Positions 44,772 through 52,019 of a stretch of 64,000 nt of DNA are shown in pieces. The DNA is from Hanstruepera neustonica. Its GTDB lineage: Bacteria > Bacteroidota > Bacteroidia > Flavobacteriales > Flavobacteriaceae. Each line of letters opens with the position of its first letter. Positions within the stretch are counted from its first letter, which is position 1. Under the pieces are notes generated by a model. It made no database searches. It was not told where the DNA came from and saw only the letters and a program-made list of their open reading frames with translations. The stretch covers positions 310,001 through 374,000 of the forward strand of contig NZ_POWF01000001.1 of assembly GCF_002895005.1 (NCBI RefSeq). The letters run 5' to 3'. A program made the position numbers and the translations under genes.

Positions 44772-45413
44772 ATGGATCAACTGTTTGAAGCAATCGATTT
44801 CGTTGAAAATCCACTTTATGAAAGTATTATCAGCGATATTTCAACATATAAATATAGTATTGTTGAACATTTTTTTACGGATGACGAAGTTGCTATTTTG
44901 AGACAGTCTTTATTGATGAAACATGAAGAAGACCAATTTAAAAAAGCGGCTATTGGCAATCGTGTTAATGAAAACATTATAAAATCCATTCGAGGCGATA
45001 TGATTTTATGGATGGATGAAACCAAAGCAGATTCTAGCGAAAGGCTTTTTTTTAATAAAATCAATAATTTAATCGCTTATTTAAATAAAACCTGCTTTAT
45101 GGGAATCCTGCAAAAAGAATTCCATTATGCCTTATATCCAGAAGGCACTTTTTATAAACGACATATTGATACCTTTCAAAATGATGATAGACGGAAATTA
45201 TCATTTGTTTGCTATTTAAATGAGGATGGTTGGCTTCCCGAAAACGGTGGTGAACTGGTATTATATTTAAATGATAATGGACAGGAAACTGAAAAGGTCA
45301 TTTATCCCTTGCCTGGGCGTGTCGTAATTTTTGAAAGTCAAATTATCGAACACGAAGTTAAACCTGTTAAAACAGAACGCATGAGTATAACAGGATGGCT
45401 TAAAACGCGTTAA
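44772..45413 (+). CDS. 2-oxoglutarate/Fe(II)-dependent oxygenase (prolyl-4-hydroxylase-like)
   Basis: 213 aa. The double-stranded beta-helix residues are visible: iron ligands H131-x-D133 (R-H-I-D) and H194 (I-E-H-E-V), and the 2OG-binding Arg203 (E-R-M-S-I-T-G-W). The strand L-S-F-V-C-Y-L-N-E-D-G-W and G-G-E-L-V-L-Y match the PF13640-type prolyl hydroxylase domain. The substrate is unknown. It probably acts in the cytoplasm because no signal is present. The next codons belong to a converging 26-aa gene that starts 1 nt after its stop. Confidence 0.88.
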   Translation: MDQLFEAIDFVENPLYESIISDISTYKYSIVEHFFTDDEVAILRQSLLMKHEEDQFKKAAIGNRVNENIIKSIRGDMILWMDETKADSSERLFFNKINNLIAYLNKTCFMGILQKEFHYALYPEGTFYKRHIDTFQNDDRRKLSFVCYLNEDGWLPENGGELVLYLNDNGQETEKVIYPLPGRVVIFESQIIEHEVKPVKTERMSITGWLKTR

Positions 45414-45494
45414 TTAGCGACGTTTATTGCGATTGTAAACGTAAATGATAATCAGTACTACAGCAAGTACCAAAAATAGCATATTTCCTCCCAT
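45414..45494 (-). CDS. 26-residue membrane microprotein
   Basis: On the minus strand the 81-nt frame gives M-G-G-N-M-L-F-L-V-L then A-V-V-L-I-I-I-Y-V-Y-N-R-N-K-R-R. It is one membrane helix with a basic tail, topology probably C-terminus inside. The ATG comes one base after the stop of the 59-aa gene upstream, which is a tight operon arrangement and the main reason to accept so short a gene. The stop abuts the oxygenase stop. No family is recognised. Confidence 0.55.
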   Translation of the reverse strand: MGGNMLFLVLAVVLIIIYVYNRNKRR

Positions 45495-45495
45495 A

Positions 45496-45675
45496 TTAAT
45501 CGTTGTTTAAATTTTTCTTATTGTATCTGTAAATAGCATAAGCAATAGCAACTAAAACCACAAAGGGTAAAAAGGATCCGATAAACACACCTATTTCATA
45601 GGAACTATCAGGCGCTTCCTTTATTTTTTCTTCAATATTGACCTGTTGCAAGGTTGTTAAAAGCAAAAACATCAT
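45496..45675 (-). CDS. 59-residue membrane protein
   Basis: The minus-strand frame (ATG at 45675; a second ATG follows immediately) begins M-M-F-L-L-L-T-T-L-Q-Q, probably a short signal-like stretch. An acidic loop (N-I-E-E-K-I-K-E-A-P-D-S-S-Y-E) follows, then one helix (I-G-V-F-I-G-S-F-L-P-F-V-V-L-V-A-I-A-Y-A) and the tail Y-R-Y-N-K-K-N-L-N-N-D. It lies between a MATE gene (21 nt upstream) and the 26-aa gene. I believe similar 50-60-aa proteins with S-Y-E-I-G occur in related bacteria, but I cannot name a function. Confidence 0.65.
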   Translation of the reverse strand: MMFLLLTTLQQVNIEEKIKEAPDSSYEIGVFIGSFLPFVVLVAIAYAIYRYNKKNLNND

Positions 45676-45696
45676 ACATTAATTAGTATTTCAAAT

Positions 45697-47031
45697 TTAA
45701 CTGTTTTGAGAGAGCGGTAAAAATTCTTTTCTAAATTTTATGATTAACGGAAGCCCTCTGGCTATAATCCATAGGGTAAATGCAATAAAAATAGCATAGA
45801 GTTTGTAGTCCAGATAATCTAGCCAAAACAATATAGGCACAAAAACCAAAAAGGTGGAAAATAATAACACGTTTCGAAGCATTTTCATTTTACCCAATCC
45901 TTTAAACATGCCATCAAATATAAAAGCCAAGGCACATAAGGGTTGCATGGCAAGTACCAACCAAAATACTTTGTAGAACTCGGCTAACACAGCTTCATCT
46001 TTTGTAAAAAGTGTTCCAACAGGATAATATATTAGGGCACCGATTGCACCCATAATTATTCCGACGATGATACCATATCTAATAAGTTTATTGCTTAATT
46101 CCATGAGCTTTCTAAAATCTTTGGCCCCAAAAAGTTTTCCAGATAATATATTACCAGCACTGGCGTATCCATCAATTATAAAAGCGCCTAAAAACCACAA
46201 GTTAATAGCTATAGTATAAGCAGCTATATATTCCTTCCCATAACTGGTTGAAAAAGCACTAGCATAGTATAGTGTTACATTAAGTGCTAATGTGCGCACA
46301 AACAAGTTGGCAATCATCAATAAAAATCGTTTAATCTCTTTATTGAAAGGCAAACTAAACCGCAAAGGAATATCGGTTTTTGTCAACAAATAATAAGTTG
46401 AAACTAGAGCCATTAGTAGTTGGGCTATAACACTGGCATAGGCTGCGCCTTTGATGTTCATGGCTGGAATAAACCCTTCAACTCCAAAAACCAAAACAAA
46501 ATCCAGAATAATGTTTGCTGATGCGCCTAAAATGGCAATGATCATCGGATAAAAGGTGTTTTGAAGCCCTCTAAAGGTTCCAAATACAGCAATAGTGAAC
46601 AATGTAAATGGGAAACCAAATACCCGAATTCTATAATAGTCCACACTGTAATTCAGAATCAAATTGGAAGCATTATAGAGTTTGAAGATGGGTTCTGCAA
46701 GAGGGTAAGTGATTAAAATAATGAGGATGCTTAAAGATGTAATAATAAATATGGCTTGGGCAGGCAGGTCTTTTACCTTGTCTAAATTGTCGGCGCCAAC
46801 ATATTGAGAAACGATAGAAGAAATAGCACTGCGCGTTTGGCCTAATACCCAAATAAGCATGGAAATAAAAGCACCAACAATTCCAACGGCAGCAAGAGAT
46901 TCGGTTGCATCTACAGGCATATTTCCAACAATGGCAGTATCGGTTATAGAAAGAATAGGCTCTGAAACTCCTGAAATTAAAGCAGGAATAGCCAGTTTGT
47001 TAATATGTTTTAAAGTTATAGGCGTACTCAC
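45697..47031 (-). CDS. MATE-family efflux transporter
   Basis: 444 aa with 12 predicted helices in two pseudo-symmetric halves (I-T-D-T-A-I-V-G-N-M near the start is the MATE N-half signature). The start is GTG in the tetramer GTGA, overlapping the stop of the upstream GNAT gene by four bases. It belongs to the DinF-like branch by length and composition, and is a Na+- or H+-coupled exporter of cationic compounds. The substrate is unknown. Confidence 0.9.
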   Translation of the reverse strand: MSTPITLKHINKLAIPALISGVSEPILSITDTAIVGNMPVDATESLAAVGIVGAFISMLIWVLGQTRSAISSIVSQYVGADNLDKVKDLPAQAIFIITSLSILIILITYPLAEPIFKLYNASNLILNYSVDYYRIRVFGFPFTLFTIAVFGTFRGLQNTFYPMIIAILGASANIILDFVLVFGVEGFIPAMNIKGAAYASVIAQLLMALVSTYYLLTKTDIPLRFSLPFNKEIKRFLLMIANLFVRTLALNVTLYYASAFSTSYGKEYIAAYTIAINLWFLGAFIIDGYASAGNILSGKLFGAKDFRKLMELSNKLIRYGIIVGIIMGAIGALIYYPVGTLFTKDEAVLAEFYKVFWLVLAMQPLCALAFIFDGMFKGLGKMKMLRNVLLFSTFLVFVPILFWLDYLDYKLYAIFIAFTLWIIARGLPLIIKFRKEFLPLSQNS

Positions 47032-47528
47032 AGAACTAGTTCATAACAATAAAAAGGATGTTCACTTTGATTAGGGAAATAAACAGAACCCAATTTTTTA
47101 TAACCACGAAGTTCGTAAAACTTTTGGTTTCTTTTGTTCTGTGAAAACGTGTCTAATCTTATAGAGGTATAGTTGTTTTTTATGGCAAAATCTTCGGCAA
47201 AATCCATTAAACGTTGTGCAAATCCTTGACCTTGAAATTCAGGAATGATAGCTAAACGGTGAATATATAAGTTATGCTTGTTCTCTGTCAACCATTTAAT
47301 TGGAACATATTCGGAATCCATTAAAGTCGAAATAGTGATACAACCAACAATGTTATTGTTTTTTTCCAAAGCATATAATTCCCCTCTTTGAATATCAATA
47401 AGAAAAGCAGATTTGTTTGGATAGGAATCATTCCATTGTAAAATTCCTTGACCTATCATGTGTTGGGCACAAGCTCTGGTAACCGTTAAAATTCTATCAA
47501 TATCTTTTTCCGTTGCTTTCCGAATCAT
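47028..47528 (-). CDS. GNAT-family N-acetyltransferase
   Basis: 166 aa. Motif A, the acetyl-CoA pyrophosphate loop, is I-I-P-E-F-Q-G-Q-G-F-A-Q-R-L-M-D-F-A-E; motif B gives I-R-L-D-T-F-S-Q-N-K-R-N-Q-K-F-Y-E-L-R-G-Y. The substrate is unknown. It overlaps the MATE gene (GTGA) and is divergent from the Usp gene. Confidence 0.9.
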   Translation of the reverse strand: MIRKATEKDIDRILTVTRACAQHMIGQGILQWNDSYPNKSAFLIDIQRGELYALEKNNNIVGCITISTLMDSEYVPIKWLTENKHNLYIHRLAIIPEFQGQGFAQRLMDFAEDFAIKNNYTSIRLDTFSQNKRNQKFYELRGYKKLGSVYFPNQSEHPFYCYELVL

Positions 47529-47538
47529 ATATTATATT

Positions 47539-47546
47539 TACTTTTG
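47539..47546 (+). promoter_or_regulatory. -7 box for the Usp-tRNA transcript
   Basis: TACTTTTG, perfect TAnnTTTG, 38 nt before the Usp ATG at 47585. Confidence 0.45.
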
Positions 47547-47584
47547 CATAAATTTTTTAGTAAAGTTAGTTCTAAATATTGATT

Positions 47585-48382
47585 ATGAAGAATATTTTGG
47601 TTCCAGTTGGGTCATCTAAAAATGCAGTAAGTCATTTGCAATATGCCGTTGATTTTGCTAGGGCATTTGGGGCAAAACTATATGTTGTTCAAATTTATAA
47701 TGTCTATACAAAGGCAGGAACCATGATTAAGGTTGATCATATTTTGGAACGCGAAAGCCTTGAGTTCTTGAAGTCACATGTATCCAAAGTTGACACCAAA
47801 AACGTTGAGGTTGTTGTCAAAACTTTTAAAGGGAAATTAGTAGACACCTTGGAATTAGTTTGCCAGTCTTTGGACATTGATTTAATCATGATTGAGCCTA
47901 GAACCAATTCCGTGAACGAAGAAGTATATTTAGGAAAGACTTCAGGTAAGATTATCAAGCAGACCAATATTCCGGCTTTAATAGTTCCGGAAGGGTTAAA
48001 ATTCAAACCAATCGTGTATATATTAATGGCGTTAAAATCTGCCGTAATGAGAAAAGAAGGCGCTTTAATTCCTTTAATATCGATTAAAAATCAGTTTAAA
48101 TCAATAGTGAATCTATTATTGGTAAAAACGCCATTTTACAGTGAAGGCGATTTTGATGTGTCTCCTGATTTGGCAAAATTGATAACTAAAACCACTGAGA
48201 GCGAAAATGCCACGACGTTTCAAGGTGTTTTAGAACACTATAAAGATAATGATCCTGATTTGTTGTGTGTAGTGCGAAGAAAAAGAGGATTTTTCACCAA
48301 ACTTTGGGAAAATAATACGATATTGAAAAAAGATTTTCACAGTAGCACATTACCTGTTCTTGTGTTGAGTGGATTGAAGTAA
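47585..48382 (+). CDS. Universal stress protein
   Basis: 265 aa from the ATG at 47585 (M-K-N-I-L-V-P-V-G-S-S-K-N-A-V-S-H). A TTG two codons upstream is not preferred. The N-terminal Usp domain (1-~140) has A-V-D-F-A-R-A-F-G-A-K-L-Y and a phosphate-loop-like region L-G-K-T-S-G-K-I-I. The second half is a degenerate second domain, as in Bacteroidota two-domain Usps. It may bind ATP; its role is unknown. The tRNA-Ala gene starts 1 nt after the stop. Confidence 0.88.
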   Translation: MKNILVPVGSSKNAVSHLQYAVDFARAFGAKLYVVQIYNVYTKAGTMIKVDHILERESLEFLKSHVSKVDTKNVEVVVKTFKGKLVDTLELVCQSLDIDLIMIEPRTNSVNEEVYLGKTSGKIIKQTNIPALIVPEGLKFKPIVYILMALKSAVMRKEGALIPLISIKNQFKSIVNLLLVKTPFYSEGDFDVSPDLAKLITKTTESENATTFQGVLEHYKDNDPDLLCVVRRKRGFFTKLWENNTILKKDFHSSTLPVLVLSGLK

Positions 48383-48383
48383 T

Positions 48384-48457
48384 GGGGCATTAGCTCAGTT
48401 GGCTAGAGCGCTACGCTGGCAGCGTAGAGGCCATCGGTTCGAATCCGATATGCTCCA
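48384..48457 (+). tRNA. tRNA-Ala (GGC)
   Basis: 74 nt. Acceptor GGGGCAT/ATGCTCC (one G-U), discriminator A at 48457, CCA not encoded. The anticodon arm CTACG-CTGGCAG-CGTAG has GGC at 48418-48420. The T arm is ATCGG-TTCGAAT-CCGAT. The gene begins one base after the Usp stop, so it is probably processed from that mRNA. Its last 16 nt are repeated at 48606-48624. Confidence 0.95.
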
Positions 48458-48460
48458 CAT
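48442..48460 (+). repeat. Direct repeat, copy 1: tRNA-Ala 3' end (att-like)
   Basis: AATCCGATATGCTCCACAT, perfect copy of 48606-48624, 164 bp apart. This copy is the T-arm/acceptor end of the tRNA plus three following bases. Confidence 0.75.
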
Positions 48461-48472
48461 CAAGCAGAAAAT

Positions 48473-48500
48473 ACCACACGAATGTGTGGTGTTTTTGTTT
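48473..48500 (+). terminator. Intrinsic terminator after tRNA-Ala
   Basis: ACCACAC, loop GAAT, GTGTGGT, then GTTTTTGTTTT, starting 16 nt after the tRNA. Confidence 0.85.
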
Positions 48501-48541
48501 TCGATAAAAGCGAAAAATTTTTTCAGGTTTTTATCGAAAAC
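48497..48541. repeat. 13-bp-arm inverted repeat inside the tRNA-flanked interval
   Basis: GTTTTCGATAAAA (48497-48509) and TTTTATCGAAAAC (48529-48541) are perfect reverse complements, with a 19-nt centre that itself contains the inner palindrome GAAAAATTTTTTC. Confidence 0.75.
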
Positions 48542-48605
48542 AATAATGTTCTTTTTTAAAGAATATTTTCTATTTGCAGTATTGAAGCCCAAGGAAAACT
48601 TTGCT

Positions 48606-48624
48606 AATCCGATATGCTCCACAT
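48606..48624 (+). repeat. Direct repeat, copy 2: orphan tRNA-Ala 3' end (att-like)
   Basis: The same 19-mer as 48442-48460. No other part of a tRNA is attached, and a strong terminator follows at once, as would be expected for the original 3' side of a tRNA locus. Confidence 0.75.
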
Positions 48625-48655
48625 AAAAAAACCGTTCTTTTGGGAACGGTTTTTT
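48625..48655. terminator. Bidirectional terminator
   Basis: AACCGTTC, loop, GAACGGTT with flanking A- and T-runs. It ends the tRNA-side transcript and, on the minus strand, overlaps the stop of the gene at 48654-49187. Confidence 0.9.
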
Positions 48656-49187
48656 ATAACAATTGTTTTTTCAAATCGGAAACAGAATTCACATTATTGA
48701 GATCTTTATTGTCAATTTCATACAGATCAGCAAAGGTAGTAAAGGTTGTTTTGTCAAATCGGGTTCTAATGCTGCCTTTAGGATAGAAACGCCGTTTTTT
48801 GGTAAAGTCTTCTTTTGAAATCCAACCACAAACCGTGAGTACTTGTTTGGTTTTATGATAACTGCAAAAAATATAAATGTCGGTTTTAAAATATTCCTGA
48901 AGTTTTAGAAAATTATTGGTGTAACCCTGTTTAACTGATGTTGTTCTTCCCATGGTTTTGACATCAATGCTTTTATTGGCGAAAGTTAAATCAACACCGC
49001 CATCAAACCCAGAAGAACCATCAACATAACCCTTATCAAAAAACGTCATAACTACAGATTGCCCAATTATACCCGTAAGTTGTTGTTCTTTGGTTCCATT
49101 TGCCGTAAAACGTTTACCAAAATCATGGTTGGAAACCATGTTTTTACAATGCTCAATTAGCTTTTGATCAACAGATACTGTAAACAT
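48654..49187 (-). CDS. Putative PD-(D/E)XK nuclease-fold protein
   Basis: 177 aa, no signal or membrane segment. G-I-I-G-Q near residue 40 is followed by G-F-D-G-G-V-D-L at 60-67 and S-I-D-V-K-T-M at 73-79. The spacing D66 ... D75-x-K77 fits a PD-(D/E)XK active site, and the whole segment resembles small restriction-endonuclease-like folds. A later basic region (K-K-R-R-F-Y-P-K-G) could contact DNA. It begins 6 nt after the AddB-like gene, so it is in the same transcript. The fold is inferred from motif only. Confidence 0.6.
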   Translation of the reverse strand: MFTVSVDQKLIEHCKNMVSNHDFGKRFTANGTKEQQLTGIIGQSVVMTFFDKGYVDGSSGFDGGVDLTFANKSIDVKTMGRTTSVKQGYTNNFLKLQEYFKTDIYIFCSYHKTKQVLTVCGWISKEDFTKKRRFYPKGSIRTRFDKTTFTTFADLYEIDNKDLNNVNSVSDLKKQLL

Positions 49188-49193
49188 AATTTG

Positions 49194-51950
49194 TTACTTG
49201 ATTTCTTTCTCCAAAAAGGGAATTTCCGGATTACAGATTTCAATGATTAACTTTTTAAGCTCGCTATAAAAATCATTTAAAATGGATTCGTCTATAAACT
49301 CTATTTTTTTGGCGTAGGCTCCTGATCTATCTTTTTTTGCAAATTTCAAGAATCCAGAATTTAGATTTTTAAAGGAAATAATGCCTGCTTCAACAGGTTC
49401 ACTGAAGTTTTTGCTTATATCCATCATCAAGGCATAAGATAGCACTTGGAATGACTTGCTATACTTATCGTAGTCAGTTGTGATGTCTTGCCAATCAATG
49501 ATTTCCACCTTGTTTTTGTCAACCCTACCTGATTTATAATCGATAATTCTAACTATACCATTTCTTTTGTCAACACGGTCAACAGTTCCTTTTAGAAATA
49601 CAGGGAAATCCAGTTCAAGAATATCCAATTGTATTTTGTTTTCCGCTTCAACAGCCAATATTTCAATAGTGTTGCCATTTTTTAAATCGGTTAATTCCAA
49701 ATCCAAGAAATTTGAAATATAGCGTTTGGCTATTTCAAATATGATTAAGTTTTTGCCCGCTTTTATATCACCTTCTTTGTAGAGTTTTTGAAAGTGTATT
49801 TCAACCGTGTTGTCAACAGAATGCTTCATATTTTGAAGATCATCACTGGTAATTTGTTGACCAACAAATGGTTTGTAAAAATCTTCAAGAGTATTATGGA
49901 TAACTGTTCCCAAGGTATTAGATGCAATAGTTTCTTCGACATCGTCCTGCTCTTTTATTTTCAATATTTTTTGTAAATAAAAATCGATGGGGTTTCTGAT
50001 ATAGTTTGTAAGTGAAGAAGGCGAAAACCCTTGAGCCGCATAGCTTTGCAAAGTGTTTATAATATCTGATGTTTTTCCTATTTCAATAGGCTTGTTTTCT
50101 ACTAAAGGAACTTTTGGAACAACGATTTCATGTTTGATATCGTGAATACCTTCTAATTCCATTTGGGCTATAAATCGACTTTTCTCACCACTTGAAAATG
50201 TATCTACTTCTGTATTGTAAAGTATATAGACTTTTTTAGCCCGTTGTATCAGTCGATAAAAGTGGTAGGCGTAAATAGCATCTTTTTCTTTATAGGTAGG
50301 CAGTTCATTGTCGAGTTTGACATCAAAAGGAATAAAAGAGTTTTGGGTTTTACCTGCCGGCAGAATACCCTCATTCACTGAAGATATTATGACCGTTTCA
50401 AAATCTAAAGTTCGAGATTCAAGCATTCCCATGATTTGCAATCCACTTAATGGCTCACCTTTAAAGTCCAATTTCTCTAGACTCAACAATTCATTAAATA
50501 CCAGATATAATGATGCTGTACCAGTTAGATAACCATATTTGCTATTTAATGTTTCAAGCTCATTGAAAAGTGTATTCAAGTGAAACAGATATTCCAATGC
50601 CAAAACATGCTTTTTCTTGTCAGTATTTAAGGACTCTTTTATTTTTAAAATCAAAGTTTGACAGTGATCCAAGGCTTTATCAATATTATCATCCCAATTA
50701 TCAAATAATAATTCAAAAAGACCGCTGTATTGAGGAGCAATGACTGTTAGCTTTGATTTTGTGAGATAGATTAAATTGTTTTCTGTAATAGCATTTTTAA
50801 TGACATAAAGATCGTTTTTGTCTTCTCTTTGTAATAGAGGAGCTATATAAGTATGGGATAATATATTGATGACATCTTTATAGTAGAATGATTTTGAAGA
50901 ACTTTTATGAATTAAAAAAAGATTTTGAAAAAGGTTCGTTAAAGGAATGCTTTTTAGAGGGAGCCCCATTGTTATATTTAGGGCAGTTATTGATTTAGGT
51001 ATGGAGTTTAGAATGGGAGCCAACAAAGATTCCTCTCCCAGAACAATCGCTGTTTTATTCAGAGAGACATCGTAATTTTGGATTGTTTTTAAGATTGTAG
51101 ATATGTGTTTTGATTGCCCTACGTTTTTTGGAACACCTATCACATAAATATCTTTTTGTTTTTTATAATTGTTAGACAACCACTTAAATTCATTGTTTTT
51201 ATAAAACTTCCAGTTTGTTATATGCTTGCGAGCAAAAAATCCAGCATCATGGTTTTGATTTTTATAAAAAGTTTCATCAATATCCCAATAAATATCAGCC
51301 ATATTGTTTTGCAGTAACTCCTGCATGATGATTTCTTCTGATGTATTTAATGCATTAAAGCCTATGAATAGATGTTTTTTTGAAGCATGGCTGTCCATAT
51401 AATTTTGAATGTTCTCAACAGCTTCTCTATAAATAAGGCCTTGATAGCCCATCCCTTTGCTTAATAATTCTTTAGTTAAATGATTGTAATAATTTTTAAG
51501 TTTTTTCCAAAAAGCCAGATAATTACTGACAAGTTTAGTTGGATTATTATCCAAAGACCAATGATTAATTTCTTGAATCGCACTGAGATAGTCAAAGATG
51601 TCATCTTCGGCAATTTGGTAACGGTCTATTTCATTAAAGTCTTGCAAAAGAATTTGCGCCCATTTTGAGAAAGTCTCAAAATTATCTTGACTATCAATAG
51701 GGGTCAAAGCTTTGTATGTACTGTAGAACTCAAATAGTAACTCTATATTTGAAATGGGTTTTAATTGTGATAGATTTTCAACAAATTCTTCGATACTGTA
51801 GATTTCAGGGGAAAATAAAGGACCAGAGGAGTAATTTGAAATCTCGTGTTTTAGAAACACCCCAGCGCGCTTACTAGGCATAATAAATGTGAGATTGGAT
51901 AAATCGGAATCGTTTAAATCGTTTAAAACATCATTTAAAAAGGAAGTCAT
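49194..51950 (-). CDS. AddB-like subunit: inactivated SF1 helicase with C-terminal PD-(D/E)XK nuclease domain
   Basis: 918 aa. The N-terminal region has helicase-like structure but no Walker A (F-I-M-P-S-K-R-A-G-V-F-L-K stands near the N-terminus). The C-terminal nuclease domain (~680-915) has L-G-T-V-I-H-N-T-L-E-D-F and the catalytic G-T-V-D-R-V-D ... I-I-D-Y-K-S-G-R. The cysteines that hold the 4Fe-4S cluster in Bacillus AddB are absent; only I-C-N-P remains near the end. It works with AddA on double-strand breaks (5'-strand nuclease, Chi-like recognition is inferred). Its partner lies 2.8 kb away at 54727-57864. Confidence 0.82.
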   Translation of the reverse strand: MTSFLNDVLNDLNDSDLSNLTFIMPSKRAGVFLKHEISNYSSGPLFSPEIYSIEEFVENLSQLKPISNIELLFEFYSTYKALTPIDSQDNFETFSKWAQILLQDFNEIDRYQIAEDDIFDYLSAIQEINHWSLDNNPTKLVSNYLAFWKKLKNYYNHLTKELLSKGMGYQGLIYREAVENIQNYMDSHASKKHLFIGFNALNTSEEIIMQELLQNNMADIYWDIDETFYKNQNHDAGFFARKHITNWKFYKNNEFKWLSNNYKKQKDIYVIGVPKNVGQSKHISTILKTIQNYDVSLNKTAIVLGEESLLAPILNSIPKSITALNITMGLPLKSIPLTNLFQNLFLIHKSSSKSFYYKDVINILSHTYIAPLLQREDKNDLYVIKNAITENNLIYLTKSKLTVIAPQYSGLFELLFDNWDDNIDKALDHCQTLILKIKESLNTDKKKHVLALEYLFHLNTLFNELETLNSKYGYLTGTASLYLVFNELLSLEKLDFKGEPLSGLQIMGMLESRTLDFETVIISSVNEGILPAGKTQNSFIPFDVKLDNELPTYKEKDAIYAYHFYRLIQRAKKVYILYNTEVDTFSSGEKSRFIAQMELEGIHDIKHEIVVPKVPLVENKPIEIGKTSDIINTLQSYAAQGFSPSSLTNYIRNPIDFYLQKILKIKEQDDVEETIASNTLGTVIHNTLEDFYKPFVGQQITSDDLQNMKHSVDNTVEIHFQKLYKEGDIKAGKNLIIFEIAKRYISNFLDLELTDLKNGNTIEILAVEAENKIQLDILELDFPVFLKGTVDRVDKRNGIVRIIDYKSGRVDKNKVEIIDWQDITTDYDKYSKSFQVLSYALMMDISKNFSEPVEAGIISFKNLNSGFLKFAKKDRSGAYAKKIEFIDESILNDFYSELKKLIIEICNPEIPFLEKEIK

Positions 51951-51962
51951 TTTATAAAAATA

Positions 51963-51996
51963 AAAAACGCCTCGAAATTTCGAGGCGTTTTTTTAT
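51963..51996. terminator. Terminator after the OmpA/TSP3 gene
   Basis: AAAAAACGCCTCGAAA and TTTCGAGGCGTTTTTT form a 16-bp perfect palindrome, usable by the OmpA gene on the minus strand. Confidence 0.92.
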
Positions 51997-52019
51997 ATAA
52001 TTAAGAGTTTATAAAAGAA

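Noticed and set aside
48395-48626. Two overlapping ORFs of 75 codons on opposite strands over the tRNA-Ala region
   Set aside because: Both run through the tRNA, terminator and palindrome; their peptides show no family features.
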